A stretch of 64,000 nt of DNA from Smallanthus sonchifolius (Eukaryota > Streptophyta > Magnoliopsida > Asterales > Asteraceae), in the NCBI GenBank assembly GCA_023525975.1, contig CM042021.1:109475501-109539500 (forward strand). Reading direction: 5' to 3'. Below, piece by piece: positions 44,922 through 56,913 of the stretch (position 1 is its first letter; the number at the start of each line of letters is the position of its first letter). The notes under the pieces are model-generated. The model made no database searches, was not told where the DNA came from, and was given only the letters and a program-made list of their open reading frames with translations. Position numbers and translations under genes: made by a program.

Positions 44922-47900
44922 GTGAATCAAGCCAACATGAACCAAGGCAACATGGTTCAGGGAAACATGAATCAAGGGAACCCGAACCAGGGAAATGTGA
45001 ATCAGGGGAATGCAAACCCCGTAGCTTGTGGACGTGCTTTCAACATCAATGGCAATGAGGCTCAATCCAACAACGATGTGGTGAATGGTACGTACCCAAT
45101 TAATCAACAATATGCTTCTGTCATGTTTGATACTGGTTCAGATAGGAGTTTCGTATCCTTTGAATTTGAACCACAACTTGCTATAAGTCAAGCTAAGTTA
45201 GACAGATCCTTTGATATTTTAGTAGCGGACAGATACTCTATTACATGTGACATCATTATTAGAGATTGTACCCTAAACTTGAACGACTATAACTTCTCGA
45301 TTAATCTTATTCCTATGGCTCTTGGAGGTTTTGACATCATAGTAGGCATGGATTGGCTGACCAAGCATCATGTTGAAGTCTTCTGTTTTGACAAGTATAT
45401 CCGTATCCCTCTTGACTCGGGCGACATTTTGAACGTCTATGGTGAGAAGCCGTCTAAAGGACTCAAACTTATGTCTTGCACTACGTCGCATAAGTACTTA
45501 CAAAAGAAATGTGTGGCATTCTTGGCACATATTATGGAGCGGAAAGGCAAGGACAAAGACATCCAAGATATTCCTGTAATCAAAGACTTTCTAGAAGTTT
45601 TCCCCGAAGACTTACCCGTCTTCCTACCGCACGTCAAGTTGAATTATGTATTGACCTAGTGCCGGGAGCAAATCCCGTGGCTAAGTCACCCTATCGCCTT
45701 ACACCATCAGAAATGTAAGAACTTTCAAGCCGACTTCGAGAACTTTCTAACAAAGGATTTATACGTCCCAGTGTTTCTCCTTGGGGAGCACCTATCTTAT
45801 TTGTCAAGAAAAAGGATGGTTCTTTTCGGATGTGCATCGACTACCGGGAACTCAACAAGCTTACCGTAAAGAACCGGTATCCACTTTCGCGGATCGATGA
45901 TCTATTTGATCAACTTCAAGGCTCGACTTGTTTCTCAAAGATCGATCTTCATTCTGGTTATCACCAGTTACGAGTCCTTCAATATGATATCCCTAAGACA
46001 ACTTTTCGTTCAAGATACGGTCATTACGAGTTCATGGTTATGCCCTTCGGACTAACCAATGCACCCGCGGTATTCATGGATCATATGAACCGCGTGTGTA
46101 AACCGTACTTGGACAAGTTCGTGATTGCCTTCATTGACGATATTCTCATTTATTTAAAATCAAAAGCAGAGCATGAAGAACACTTGCGTTTGGTTTTGGA
46201 TCTCTTGAAAGAGGAGCAATTATATGCTAAGTTCTCCAAGTGTGAATTTTGGCTAAAGGAAGTCCAATTCTTGGGACATATAGTCAACGAGAAGGGTCTT
46301 CACGTGGATCCCGCTAAGATTGAAGCGGTGAAGAACTGGAAAGCTCCAAAAACCCCTACCGAAGTCCGCTTGTTTCTTGGTTTAGCGGGCTATTATCGTC
46401 GTTTCATATCAAACTTTTCAAAGATCGCGGTGCCACTCACAACCTTAACGCATAAAGGCTAGCCCTACGAGTGGGGTCCGAAACAAGAGGAAGCCTTTCA
46501 AACCCTAAAGCAAAAATTGTGTGAGGCTCCTATCTTGACTCTTCCCGATGGAACCGAAGACTTTGTCGTTTACTGTGACGCTTCCCACTTAGGCCTTGGT
46601 TGTGTTCTAATGCAACGAGGCAAAGTGATTGCTTATGCGTCCCGACAGCTCAAAATCCATGAGAAAAATTATACGACGCACGATCTTGAGTTGGGTGCGG
46701 TCGTATTTGCTCTTAAAATATGGAGACACTATCTATATGGTACTAACTGTGTAGTCTACACCGACCATAAGAGTCTCCAGCATATTTTAAATCAAAAAGA
46801 ACTCAAGATGAGGCAAAGACGATGGTTGAACTCCAAAACGACTACGACTGTGATATTCGTTACCATCCTGGTAAGGCGAATGTTGTAACCGATGCTCTTA
46901 GTCGTAAAGAATCTATCAAGGTCCACAACATTCAGATTCAGAATGACATTCAGACTCGCATCTTTGAGGCACAACATCTGTCAGTCACTAGGGGAAACAT
47001 ATACAATGAAATGTCATGTGGTGCTGAACTCCAACTAGAAACCAAACCTAATGGGTTACTCTACTTCCTGAATCGTATCTAGATTCCGGACCGTGATAAT
47101 CTCCGTACTTTCATCATGAATGAGGCTCACAAGACTCGCTATTTTGTACGTCCTGGTGCGGATAAAATGTACAAGGACCTTCGTACTCAATATTGGTGGC
47201 TTGGTATGAAAAAGGACATTGCTCTGTATGTGTCTAAGTGCCTTACTTGTTTGAAGGTTAATGCCGAACACCAACGTCCGTCCGGCTTATTTGAACAACC
47301 TGAGATTCCCGTGTGGAAATGGGAGTGTATTGCTATGGACTTTATAACCAAACTCCCGCATACATCTCGTGGTCACGATAGTATTTGGGTTATTATCGAC
47401 CGTTTGACAAAATCTGCTCACTTCCTGCCCATTCTTGAGGACTATCGAGTAGAGAAATTAGCTCGAATCTACATTGACAAAATTGTTAGTCGTCACAGTA
47501 TACCTCTCAACATCATTTCTGATCGTGTTGGATGATTCACTTCTCGTTTCTGGCAATCCTTGCAATCAGGTGAATCTTAGTACAGCTTACCATCCGCAAA
47601 CTAATGGTCAATCCGAATGAACGATTCAAACCCTCGAAGATATGCTTAGAGCCTGTTTCATTGACTTCAAGGGGAATTGGGATTTACATCTACCCCTAGT
47701 CGAGTTCTCGTATAACAATAGTTACCACACGAGCATTGACATGGCTCCTTTCAAAGCACTTTATGGTCGGAAGTGTCGTTTTCCTATTTGTTGGACCGAG
47801 ATTGGTGAAGCACAAATCACTGGTCCCGAACTTATTCAGGAGACTTCCCACAAAATCATGTTAATCCGAGACCACCTTCTAGTAGCAAGGATTCGGCAAA

Positions 47901-48397
47901 AGAGTTATGCCGACAAACGTCGAAAACCCTAAGAATTTCAAGTCGGCGATCTGGTTCTTCTCAAGGTATCCCCTTGGAAAGGAGTGGTTCGTTTTGGAAA
48001 GAAAGGGAAACTTGCACCAAGGTTCGTAGGTCCTTTTAAAATCCTTGAGAGAATTGGAAAGGTAGCCTACAAGTCGGATCTTCCTGAAGGACTCAACAAC
48101 GTTCATCCGACATTTCATGTCTCGAATATAAAGAAATGCTTAGCTGACGAGAATCTCCACATACCACTTGACGAGGTTCACATTGACGAGTTAATGCACT
48201 TCGTGGAGAAACCCGTGGAGATTATGGACCGAGAAGTTAAGCAACTCAAACGAAACCGCATTCCAATCGTTAAAGTTCGGTGGGAATCCAAACGTGGTCC
48301 AGAATTCACTTGGGAACATGAGGATCAAATGAAGGCTAAATACCCACACCTGATCCAGGACCCTCTTCCTAATCAATTTCGGGACGAAATTTTCTAA
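44922..48397 (+). pseudogene. pol of the second gypsy element, broken
   Basis: Protease (44922-45659) has an intact FDTGSDRSF and VGMDWL. It is preceded by an Asn/Gln repeat (NQGNMNQGN) linking it to gag. Reverse transcriptase (45716-46462) carries FIDDILIY. RNase H (46517-46890) has YCDAS and YTDHKSLQH. Integrase (47116-47535) has the HHCC-like part (RPGADKMYKDL, YWW, CLTC) and core (MDFITKLP, DRLTKSAHFLP). The last integrase part starts at 47642, and the chromodomain (47984-48397) ends the gene. Stops occur at 45657, 45716, 46460, 47080, 47533 and 47930, with frameshifts near 46825 and 47570, the latter with loss of sequence around the third catalytic region. Confidence 0.9.
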
Positions 48398-48408
48398 ATT
48401 AGGGAGAC

Positions 48409-48660
48409 TGTAATCCCCAGGAAATTCCGGTCTTTATCTTTACTTTTCCGGCACTTGTAATTTCATTACTATGTGGTTTGCATCCGTCCATTTCAATAAA
48501 TTATCCTTTACATTTCATGAGTATTCATACATGCATACTTTGAGTGCAATTATTTTAAATTCAAAAATAATAAATATTTATATAAGATATTATGTAAATA
48601 ATTGTTATTATTCTATGAAATAAATATATATATGTGCTAAGGTATCTTTTAAACCTACAT

Positions 48661-48723
<63 letters not shown>

Positions 48724-50154
48724 TAAGTAAACAACTTACCAAAAAGTTAAATTATGAATTCTATAAAAATTAGGGTTTATAAAATTTTATGTTTTTTTTA
48801 ATAAAAATAGGAATTAATTTTATTTACAAAACTATATTTTATATTTATAACATTTAATTATAACCTAATAATTTATTAGATTTTATAAAGAAATTATAAG
48901 ATTTAATAATTTTATGTTTTATAAAAGTCCAGGGGTTAATATTGTAATTACTGAAACCTTGGTTTCAATTAAAAACAAGTTTATACATGAAATAATAAAG
49001 GTTTGAGTCCCGGCCACTCGTTTTTACTCCAATTTATTTTCTTTTATTATTTTAAACCCTTATTTAACATTTAAAAATTCTAATTTAAATTTTATAAATT
49101 CTATAATTATAATATGAAAGTTTTATAAAAACTGAAATTATAAAATAGTGTTTATTTATTTTGTTTTAATTAAAAACATATTATAAAGCATTTTTAAATT
49201 CCTAAATAAATAATAAAAAATAATTTATTTAGACAAGTTTAATTATGTTATTTATCTATATATTAATAATGTTTATTACACAAATTTTAATTAAATATGT
49301 AAGCATTATTAAATTCTTTCAAACTCATAAATAATTATTTTTAAGAGAATAATTATTTAAAACACTTTTAAATTTATAAAAATGCCTAAATGATTATTGT
49401 AAATAATTATTTTATACAATGTTCAATTAATTTCATTTAAGCATATTTATTTATTAACTCTTTTATAATTCTTTTTAAATGAGATTATTTAAATGTCTAA
49501 CTAATCACTTTAATAAATTAACTAAACCTTTTCTATTTCCTAATTTATTTATAAGTTATTTTATAAATAAATCCAAAATGCATTATTTTCCATACAACAA
49601 TATGTTTATTTAACAAATCAGATGTAATATTATTTAAACCTTTTCCATTCTATTATTTATTTATTTAATTGTTATATGAATAAAGTCCAAACATTTTAGC
49701 ATTATAAATACATATTTTCCTACAAAACTTGCACAAACCCCATGCCCAGTCTCAAACCCCCATGAAACCCTAAAGTCCCAAAATTTCCTTAATTCCATTT
49801 AGACATACATTAAATTTAAAGTACCATTATCTATGTAGGTTTGTTTATTCATCTTACCAAATACTATCACTTCTAGCTTCAATACAAGTGAGTTTCATAG
49901 CCCCCTTTTTCTATTTACTATTGTTTACAAATACTCGGGGTGGAACATGTTTACATACTATACATATCAAATTCAATACCGATGTTCTCATGCTAATTAC
50001 TCTTTGTTTTATGTCTTAAAGTACTTGGCGACCATGCGTGTGTTCATGTTTAGTACAATCATTAACTCGTGTTGCAAGCCTAAAGTAGTACCTTTTATGA
50101 TCATTTATACGAGAAACCGATACCATAGTTAACACAAACATTGGCGGGTTTTAT
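48409..50154 (+). mobile_element. 3' LTR of the second gypsy element, first part
   Basis: Starts TGTAATCCCC after a purine-rich tract (AAATTAGGGAGAC). A 637-bp block equivalent to 41024-41660 of the 5' LTR is missing at 49000-49006. A (TA)n tract near 48660-48715 is longer than in the 5' copy. It is interrupted at 50154, after TTTAT, by the nested element. Confidence 0.9.
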
Positions 50155-50249
50155 TGTAACATCCCAAAGTTTCAAGAAATGAAAGTATAAAGATTAGAAT
50201 GCAATTGGCTTAAAATTTCAAGAGCTGAAAATGAAAAATCTAAAGCTGG

Positions 50250-50580
50250 AGTGGATACCGGACCGGTATCATTTTTCCCATCGGTACGAAGTGAGCCAAG
50301 GGTCAGATGTCTGACCGATATCAGTTAGATAGCGGTGCGATAACCGCCATTGCACCGCAAACCTTGATACTGACACGTGTTGGATGACTCACCATTGAGA
50401 TCTTACGCGTGTAAAACAGATATCGGACCGACATGAAAGCATAGCGGTCCTCTATGTCCATAACTGACCGATATTATATACATAACGGTCCGTTATATGC
50501 TCGCAAAGCCTATACACCGCCTCACCTGGATGTCAGACCGACATCACCAGGGATATCGGTCCGACATGGATCGTATCTCA
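50250..50580. repeat. CGGACCG / CGGTCCG palindrome cluster in the LTR
   Basis: Motifs ATATCGGACCGACAT, ATAGCGGTCC, ATAACGGTCCGTTAT and ATATCGGTCCGACAT recur about ten times, interleaved with a G-box-like GACACGTGT. The cluster ends immediately before a TATA box (TATAAATA, 50585-50592). The 3' LTR has the same cluster at about 57015-57335, but its TATA reads TATAGATA. Confidence 0.8.
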
Positions 50581-50879
50581 TCCCTATAAATAGATGGCTT
50601 TGGTCATTCATTTGAAAACATCACCACCTCACATACACACGAATTTTAGAAGGTGTAAGGGTCTCGGTGTGACGCGTTTGAGTACAAGTGCGATACGCTA
50701 CGAGTGCGGTTCGAGTTTGGAGAAACGTATAAAGCGAGGAACGAACTTAGGAACTAACTGAGGATAAAGTAAGTACACTGGACCCGTACCCTATACACGA
50801 TTATGTGAGTTACATGCTTAAATAATATATGTTATGTGATATGTGATATGACGAGGGTACGGGGTAATGAAGGATTAGT

Positions 50880-51480
50880 CTAAACACTAAACGGGAGTAA
50901 TGGAGTAGCCACGGCGTATCTAAGGGGTGGTGGATACGCCGCTGGTACTTCCTATATATAAACCTCTTGATACTTCATGGTGAAGCCATTATGAATGTTT
51001 AGGGGTATAAACTAATAAATAATAATGAAATATAGTAACCGTATGGGAGAACATCCAACCAGTATGTAGTTATCTGACAAATGGAATGTTCTGTCTAAGA
51101 AAAGAGTAGTGTATAAATCTCTCCTAGACCCGTCACTCTTTCCTGGGAACATCTCTATTGGAGGTACTGCTCTGGAAGAAAAATCACCCCAGTTTATAAT
51201 ATATGATGAGTATAAAAGTATACCATGCATAATGAATATGAATACATGATGAATATGAATACGTGAAATGCATGATGAATACGTGAATGCATGATGATAC
51301 ATGCAAATATGAAAGAGTATGATGGAACGAGTCTAAACCCTAAAATGGAATAACGGAGTATTCACGAAGTGTTAAAGGGGTGGTGGATACGCCGCTCATA
51401 CTTCCTATATATAAACCCTTTTAATGCAACGTGAAGAAACTGTTATGAAGTTTTAAGGTGAGGACTGGTTTAGAAAATAA
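50880..51480 (+). repeat. Two ~110-bp copies with CTATATATAAACC in the LTR
   Basis: GGTGGTGGATACGCCGCT followed by ACTTCCTATATATAAACC occurs at about 50925-50975 and 51370-51420, with similar flanks. Corresponding copies are in the 3' LTR near 57690 and 58140. Confidence 0.7.
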
Positions 51481-51623
51481 ATCAAGCATATATGTGAAAT
51501 GAATCAAATGCTTGATATATTTGGGAGGCCGTGAGTCGAAGATACTCAAGGTCCCAAATAAAATGAGATACCCGGCATGTAAAGTGGATCTCAATAAATA
51601 ATAAAGAAGAAAATTAAAAGGAA

Positions 51624-51740
51624 CTCCAAGCCTACAGGACTGAGGAGAAAAGATTCCAAGCCTTCGGGGCTGAGGAAAAAGGAGCTCTAAGCCTTCGGGG
51701 CTGAGGAGGAAAACATTTCAAGCCTACGGGGCTGAGGAAT
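51624..51740 (+). repeat. Four units of AAGCCTWCGGGGCTGAGGA
   Basis: Units are spaced by about 30 bp. Each contains a small GCC...GGC hairpin. The same array is in the 3' LTR at about 58382-58495. Confidence 0.85.
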
Positions 51741-52731
51741 GAATAAGTTTTCTTGATAAATGCGAAGGCTTTATACTGACAAGTATAAGAACCTTGCCAA
51801 TACTCGGACCGGGGGTACGGCCTAAGATGGTTACGAGGGGGTTAACACACCCATAAAATATACAAATACCGTGATCGGAGGTACGTCCGAAGATGGTCAC
51901 GGGGGCACCGAGAGCCCGAGAGAACGTGAACAATAATAAGAACCTAAAGGGTTCATAATGAAATAAAAAGATGCAATGTACTTACTTAGCAAAAGCTAAT
52001 TCAAAAATGTTTTCTAAACACTGCAGGAAAGAAGCACATGGAATAGAGCTTCCTGTGGATGAGGCCGAACGGAAATGAAGAATCCCTAGATTATGTAATA
52101 AAATATTGTACATATAAAACATTATTTGAAAAATATACCTTAGTCATTTAATGGCAAGGTTTTATCAATCTGGGACCGTTTTCCGCATTATAAAACTCTG
52201 ATAAAATAAGAGATAAGTAGGATGTTCCAGGTTGGTATTAAAGCACGGTTTGAGGGATTTAAGTATCAAAAGGGGGTACTTAAACTCAAACCATAAGTAC
52301 TCATGATATAAACAGGGATTCAATCCGATGCCATCCGAGGGAGCAGGTATGTGTAAATTCTAGTGCTTAAACATAAATGTATGAGTATACGTGGGTAAAA
52401 TTTGTATGAGATAAGCTCCATGTGATAGTTGGGAGTATCAGGATACATAACATACATTGCCTTATGCTTGGCCAGTATTGGAGCTAATGTATGGAACCAT
52501 CATGATATCGCAAACGTCATATGATAACATATTTCAGCAGATAGTAAGCCGGGGAAATATGATTATACATGATTAAAATGCATGAATGAATGTGCATATG
52601 TGTAAAATGCATAGATGAGGCCTTATGTGAAACCCTAGAATACTTGAATAGGGTTAAACTAATAAAAGGCTTGTAGTATAAAACCCCAGACTTTGAGTAG
52701 GGTAAACGAACGAGAGGATAAAACGATACCA

Positions 52732-53820
52732 TGTTTCAACAAATGGCTGAGCATCAAAATGACGAGGTACGTGACGAGGGAAGTCATAGGAGAGTTGAAT
52801 CTCCACGTCATGACGAGAATGAGGTGGAACAAGTCCCGAAAAATATCCGGAGATAGATCGCAATAGAGGTAGGAAAGGCATTCGATGCAAACTTTCCAAT
52901 CTTACAAGCAGCTCTACAGAACTCATTAGAAAGCTGGTTTGAAAGCCACAAAGATGTTACTCATAATGAAGAAGGAAGAAATCCAAAAGTTGATACGAAG
53001 TCAACTCGTTGTACGTATAAGGATTTCATGACTTGTAAACCTTTAGAGTTTAAGGGAGTTGTTAATCCCTTAGAAAGTCAGAGGTGGATCGCCTCAATAG
53101 AAAGGGCATTCGATACATGCCACTGTGAGAAGGAGGATGAGGTTACCTTTACTACCAACCAATTAAAAGAACGAGTTGATGATTGGTGGGGAGTAGTGCA
53201 GAGAGAAAAAGGTAGAGAGAGAATCAAAGAAATGAGGTGGGAAGATTTCAAAGATCTCTTCTTAAAACATTATTGCCCTCGAGCGGCAATCGAAAGAATC
53301 ACCGAGGAGTTTCTTCAACTTCGTCAGACAATAGAGAATGTGGATGAAATCACAGGAATCTTCTTTGATAAGGCCAGGTTTTATCCGGCTTTGTTAACAA
53401 CCCCTGAGATGTGGATGACAAGATACCATCTCATTTTGAAAACAGAAATTAGAGAGTTTATCCATCCATCCAAGTGTGCGAACTTGGAGGAAATGATTGA
53501 TTGGGCTCGAGAAAGCGAGATTGAGCTCAAAAGACAAGCTGAAAGAGACGGGAAGAGGAAAGGAGAAAGTTATCCTTCTCATATGCCTCTTAAGAGGTTT
53601 AAGTTTAGTAAACCGGGAGGTGGTTCCTCCCAAAGGAAAAGTATCCAAAATTTCAAGACTTGTGGAAGAAGGCACCCGGGAGAGTGCCGATTCAGGTCTA
53701 CTACTTGTAACAAGTGTGGAAAGGCAGGACACACTACATTGTAGTGTATGAGTGGCACCTGTTTGTGCTACAACTGCTATAAGCCAGGACATTTTAGCAG
53801 AGAATGCACTGAGTTAAAAT
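52732..53820 (+). pseudogene. gag of the nested element
   Basis: ATG at 52732 (MFQQMAEHQNDE) with an in-frame stop near 52854. The capsid domain (CKPLEFKGVVNPLESQRWI, HYCPRAAIERITEEFLQLRQ) is open to 53744. Two CCHC knuckles follow: CNKCGKAGHTTL-stop-C and CYNCYKPGHFSREC. The stop in the first knuckle and one near 53830 disable it. Confidence 0.85.
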
Positions 53821-53965
53821 CTCAGACATAGAAGGCTGGAGAAAGGTCAAGAGTAGCGGAAAATGAAGTAAAAAAATCTAGGCTCCAAAGCCAAGGTGTA
53901 GGGCTTTTCAAATTACCACTGAGGAAGCGAAAGATGTTCCTAACTTTGTATCAAGTACATTCCTC

Positions 53966-54290
53966 TTGAAATCCCTACATGCTTGTGTTTTATTCGATAC
54001 AGGAACTAGTCGATCGTTTATTTCTTTAAAGTATGCAAACGCTAGAAACTTTAATAGAAGTAAGTTGGCTAAAGCATTAGAGGTCGAAATCACAAGTGAT
54101 CAAAACTGCGTAGTTACTAAAATATGCCAAGATTGCCGACTACTAATAGAAGGAGAAGAATATCTCGTCGATTTAATTCCAATGCCAATGCAAGAATTCG
54201 ACGTGATCATTGAAATGGACTGATTGTCTTCACATGCTGCATCGATTATATGCAATCAAAAGATTGTACGATTCATGACGCCTACATGAA
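53966..54290 (+). pseudogene. Aspartic protease remnant of the nested element
   Basis: FDTGTSRSFISLKYA retains the catalytic DTG. The usual FDVIIGMDWL reads FDVIIEMD-stop-L, so the protease is truncated by a TGG to TGA change. Confidence 0.8.
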
Positions 54291-54295
54291 AGGAA

Positions 54296-55840
54296 GTGAG
54301 TATCATTGGTGAACGACGGAACCAGATCACACTATATACGATGGCCAAGATAAGTAGTTACGTAAGACAAGGCCATCAAGCCTTCTTAGCCTACGTAGCT
54401 AATGTGAAGATGAAAGGAAACGAACTGGATCAAGTTCTAGTAGTAAAAGAATTCCCAGAAGTATTCCCAGACGATCTTTCAAGTACCCCACCTGAAAGAG
54501 AAATCGAATTTAAAATTGGTTTGATTCCTGAGGCTAAGTCGGTAGCTAAAGCCCCCTATCGATTAGCACCAACAGAAATGAAGGAATTGATGTCACAGTT
54601 ACAAGAATTGTTGGATAAGGGATTTATACGTCCAAGTGTATCCCCTTGGGGTGCACCAATTCTATTCGTGAAGAAGAAGGACGGTAGTATGAGGATGTGT
54701 ATAGACTACCGCGAATTGAACAAGTTGACCATCAAGAATATGTATCCTTTACCTAGGATTGATGATCTGTTAGATCAGTTACAAGGATCTAGTTGGTTTT
54801 CCAAAATCGACTTAAGATCCGTTTATCACCAAGTCAAGGTACGAGAGGAGGATATACCTAAAACAACATTCAGAACTCGTTATGGACACTATGAATTTGT
54901 AGTGATGCTATTTGGAGTAACGAATGCTCCGGCAGTCTTCATGGACCTCATGAACGGAGTATGCCGGCCAATATTAGACAAATTCGTTATTGTCTTCATT
55001 AATGACATCCTGATTTATTCAAAGAATGAAGAAGAGCATGCACTACACCTTCGAGAAGTACTTAGTACTTTACGGAAGGAGAAACTGTATGCAAAGTTCT
55101 CAAAATGTGCATTCTGGTTAAGGGAAGTTCAATTTCTGGGTCATGTTATAAACGCAGAAGGTATCTCAGTGGACCCAGTAAAGGTAAAGGCTGTAATGAA
55201 ATGGTCTCCACCTAAGAATCCATCGAAAGTTAGAAGTTTCTTGGGATTAGCTGGCTATTATAGAAGGTTCATCCAGGACTTCTCTAAGATAGCCACCCCA
55301 TTAACTAAGCTAACCCGAAAGAACTCTAAATACGAATGGAATGCGGCACAAGAGAAGGCATTCCAGATATTGAAAGAAAGATTGACACAAACTCCAGTTC
55401 TGGCATTACCAGAAGGAATAGAAGATTTTGTGGTATACTCGGATGCTTCCAAGCTTGGGTTAGGATGTGTTCTGATGCAAAGAGGAAAGGTGATAGCCTA
55501 TGCCTCTCGACGGCTAAAAACACATGAAGTAAACTATCCAACCCATGATCTTGAATTAGCTACGGTAGTGTTCACATTAAAAATCTGGAGACATTACCTG
55601 TATGGAACAAAGTGCACGATTTACAAAGACCACAAGAGTCTTAAATATTTCTTCGACCAGAAGGACTTAAACATGAGGCAACGACGATGGTTAGAACTGG
55701 TCAAGGATTATGATTGTGAGATCTTGTATCATCCCGGAACGGCCAACGTGGTAGCCGATGCTCTAAGCCGTAAGGAAGAGCATCATCCTATTTGGGTAAA
55801 AGCATATAAGTTAGTGATAACTCCTGATTTTATGAGCTAG
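54296..55840 (+). pseudogene. Long open RT-RNase H segment with a mutated catalytic box
   Basis: 514 codons without a stop cover reverse transcriptase (YRELNKLTIKN, SKIDLRSVYHQ, TTFRTRYGHYEF) and RNase H (FVVYSDASKLGLGCVLMQRG, DHKSLKYFF, LSRKEE). The catalytic FIDD is FIND: the first Asp is replaced by Asn (GAT to AAT), which should abolish polymerase activity despite the open frame. SGYHQ is also changed to SVYHQ. Confidence 0.9.
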
Positions 55841-56868
55841 CTTCGAGATGCACAAATCGAAGCATTAAAAGGTGAAAATGTGAAGAAAGAAAGAATGGCT
55901 GGTTAGAAGAAGTTTTTAGAAGAGAATGAGTATAAAGTCAAGACTAGATTTGGTCGTATGTGGATACCACGATCAGGTGAGTTTAGGCTTCTGATGTTCT
56001 GCTTTAACTTGTAGGCAAGTTAAGCATTTAGCTACATATTTCATGCTATCAAACTTCATTCCGGGCCACCAATAATCCTTGCGTAGATCTTGGTACATAT
56101 CATCCTCAGACCGACGGTCAAAGTGAGAGGATGATACAAACTCTTCAAGATATGTTGTGTGCTTGTATAATTGATTTTGGAGGAAGTTGGAATAGCCATC
56201 TGCCATTAGCAGAATTCTCATACAATAACATCTACCATTCCAGTATTGGTATGCCACCATATGAGATGCTATATGGTAGAAGGTGTAGGACTCTTATATG
56301 TTGGGGAGAAATTGGTCAGAAAGAGTTGGGCAGCAAAGAAATAGTTCAAGCCACGTCAAAAAAGCTTGACTTAATCAAGGCACATTTGAAAGCTGCACAA
56401 GATAGACAAAAGTCACACCCAGATAAGAGACGTAGACCAATAGAGTTCCAAGAAGGAGATTACATTTTGTTGAAAGTATCTCCTTGGAAAGGTCTAATCT
56501 GATTCAAGAAACGGGGAAAGCTAAGTCCACGATTCATTGGTCCTTTCAAAATCATTAAAAGAGTCGGAAAAGTAGCTTATCAGTTAGAGCTACCTGAAGA
56601 ATTGAATAAGATACACAACACGTTCCATATATCTTATTTAAGGAAATGTTTAGCGGATGAAGCTGCACACATTCCTTTAGAAGAGATAGAAGTTGATGAT
56701 AAATTAACTTACGTTGAAGAACCTATCAAAATTCTAGACATAAAAGAAAAACAGCTACGTCATAAAACGATCAAACAAGTATTAGTGCAATGGAAGCATG
56801 GAAAAGGATCAGAGATAACTTGGGAAGCTGAAGATGAAATGAGAAAAAAGTTATCCTCAACTCTTTAA
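55841..56868 (+). pseudogene. Integrase remnant with an internal inversion; chromodomain
   Basis: The plus-strand frame reaches MWIPRSG at ~55978. From about 55984 to 56100 the integrase zinc-binding segment (MYQDLRKDYWWPGMKFDSMK, CLTCLQVKAEHQKP) is read on the minus strand. The plus frame then resumes at HPQTDGQSERM (56101). The stretch that should hold the first catalytic Asp residues is absent. The later integrase (56131-56502) and chromodomain (56602-56868, VLVQWKHGKGSEITWEAEDE) remain. Confidence 0.85.
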
Positions 56869-56913
56869 GGATTAGCAGGTTTCGAGGACGAAACCTAATT
56901 TAAGGGGGGGAGT

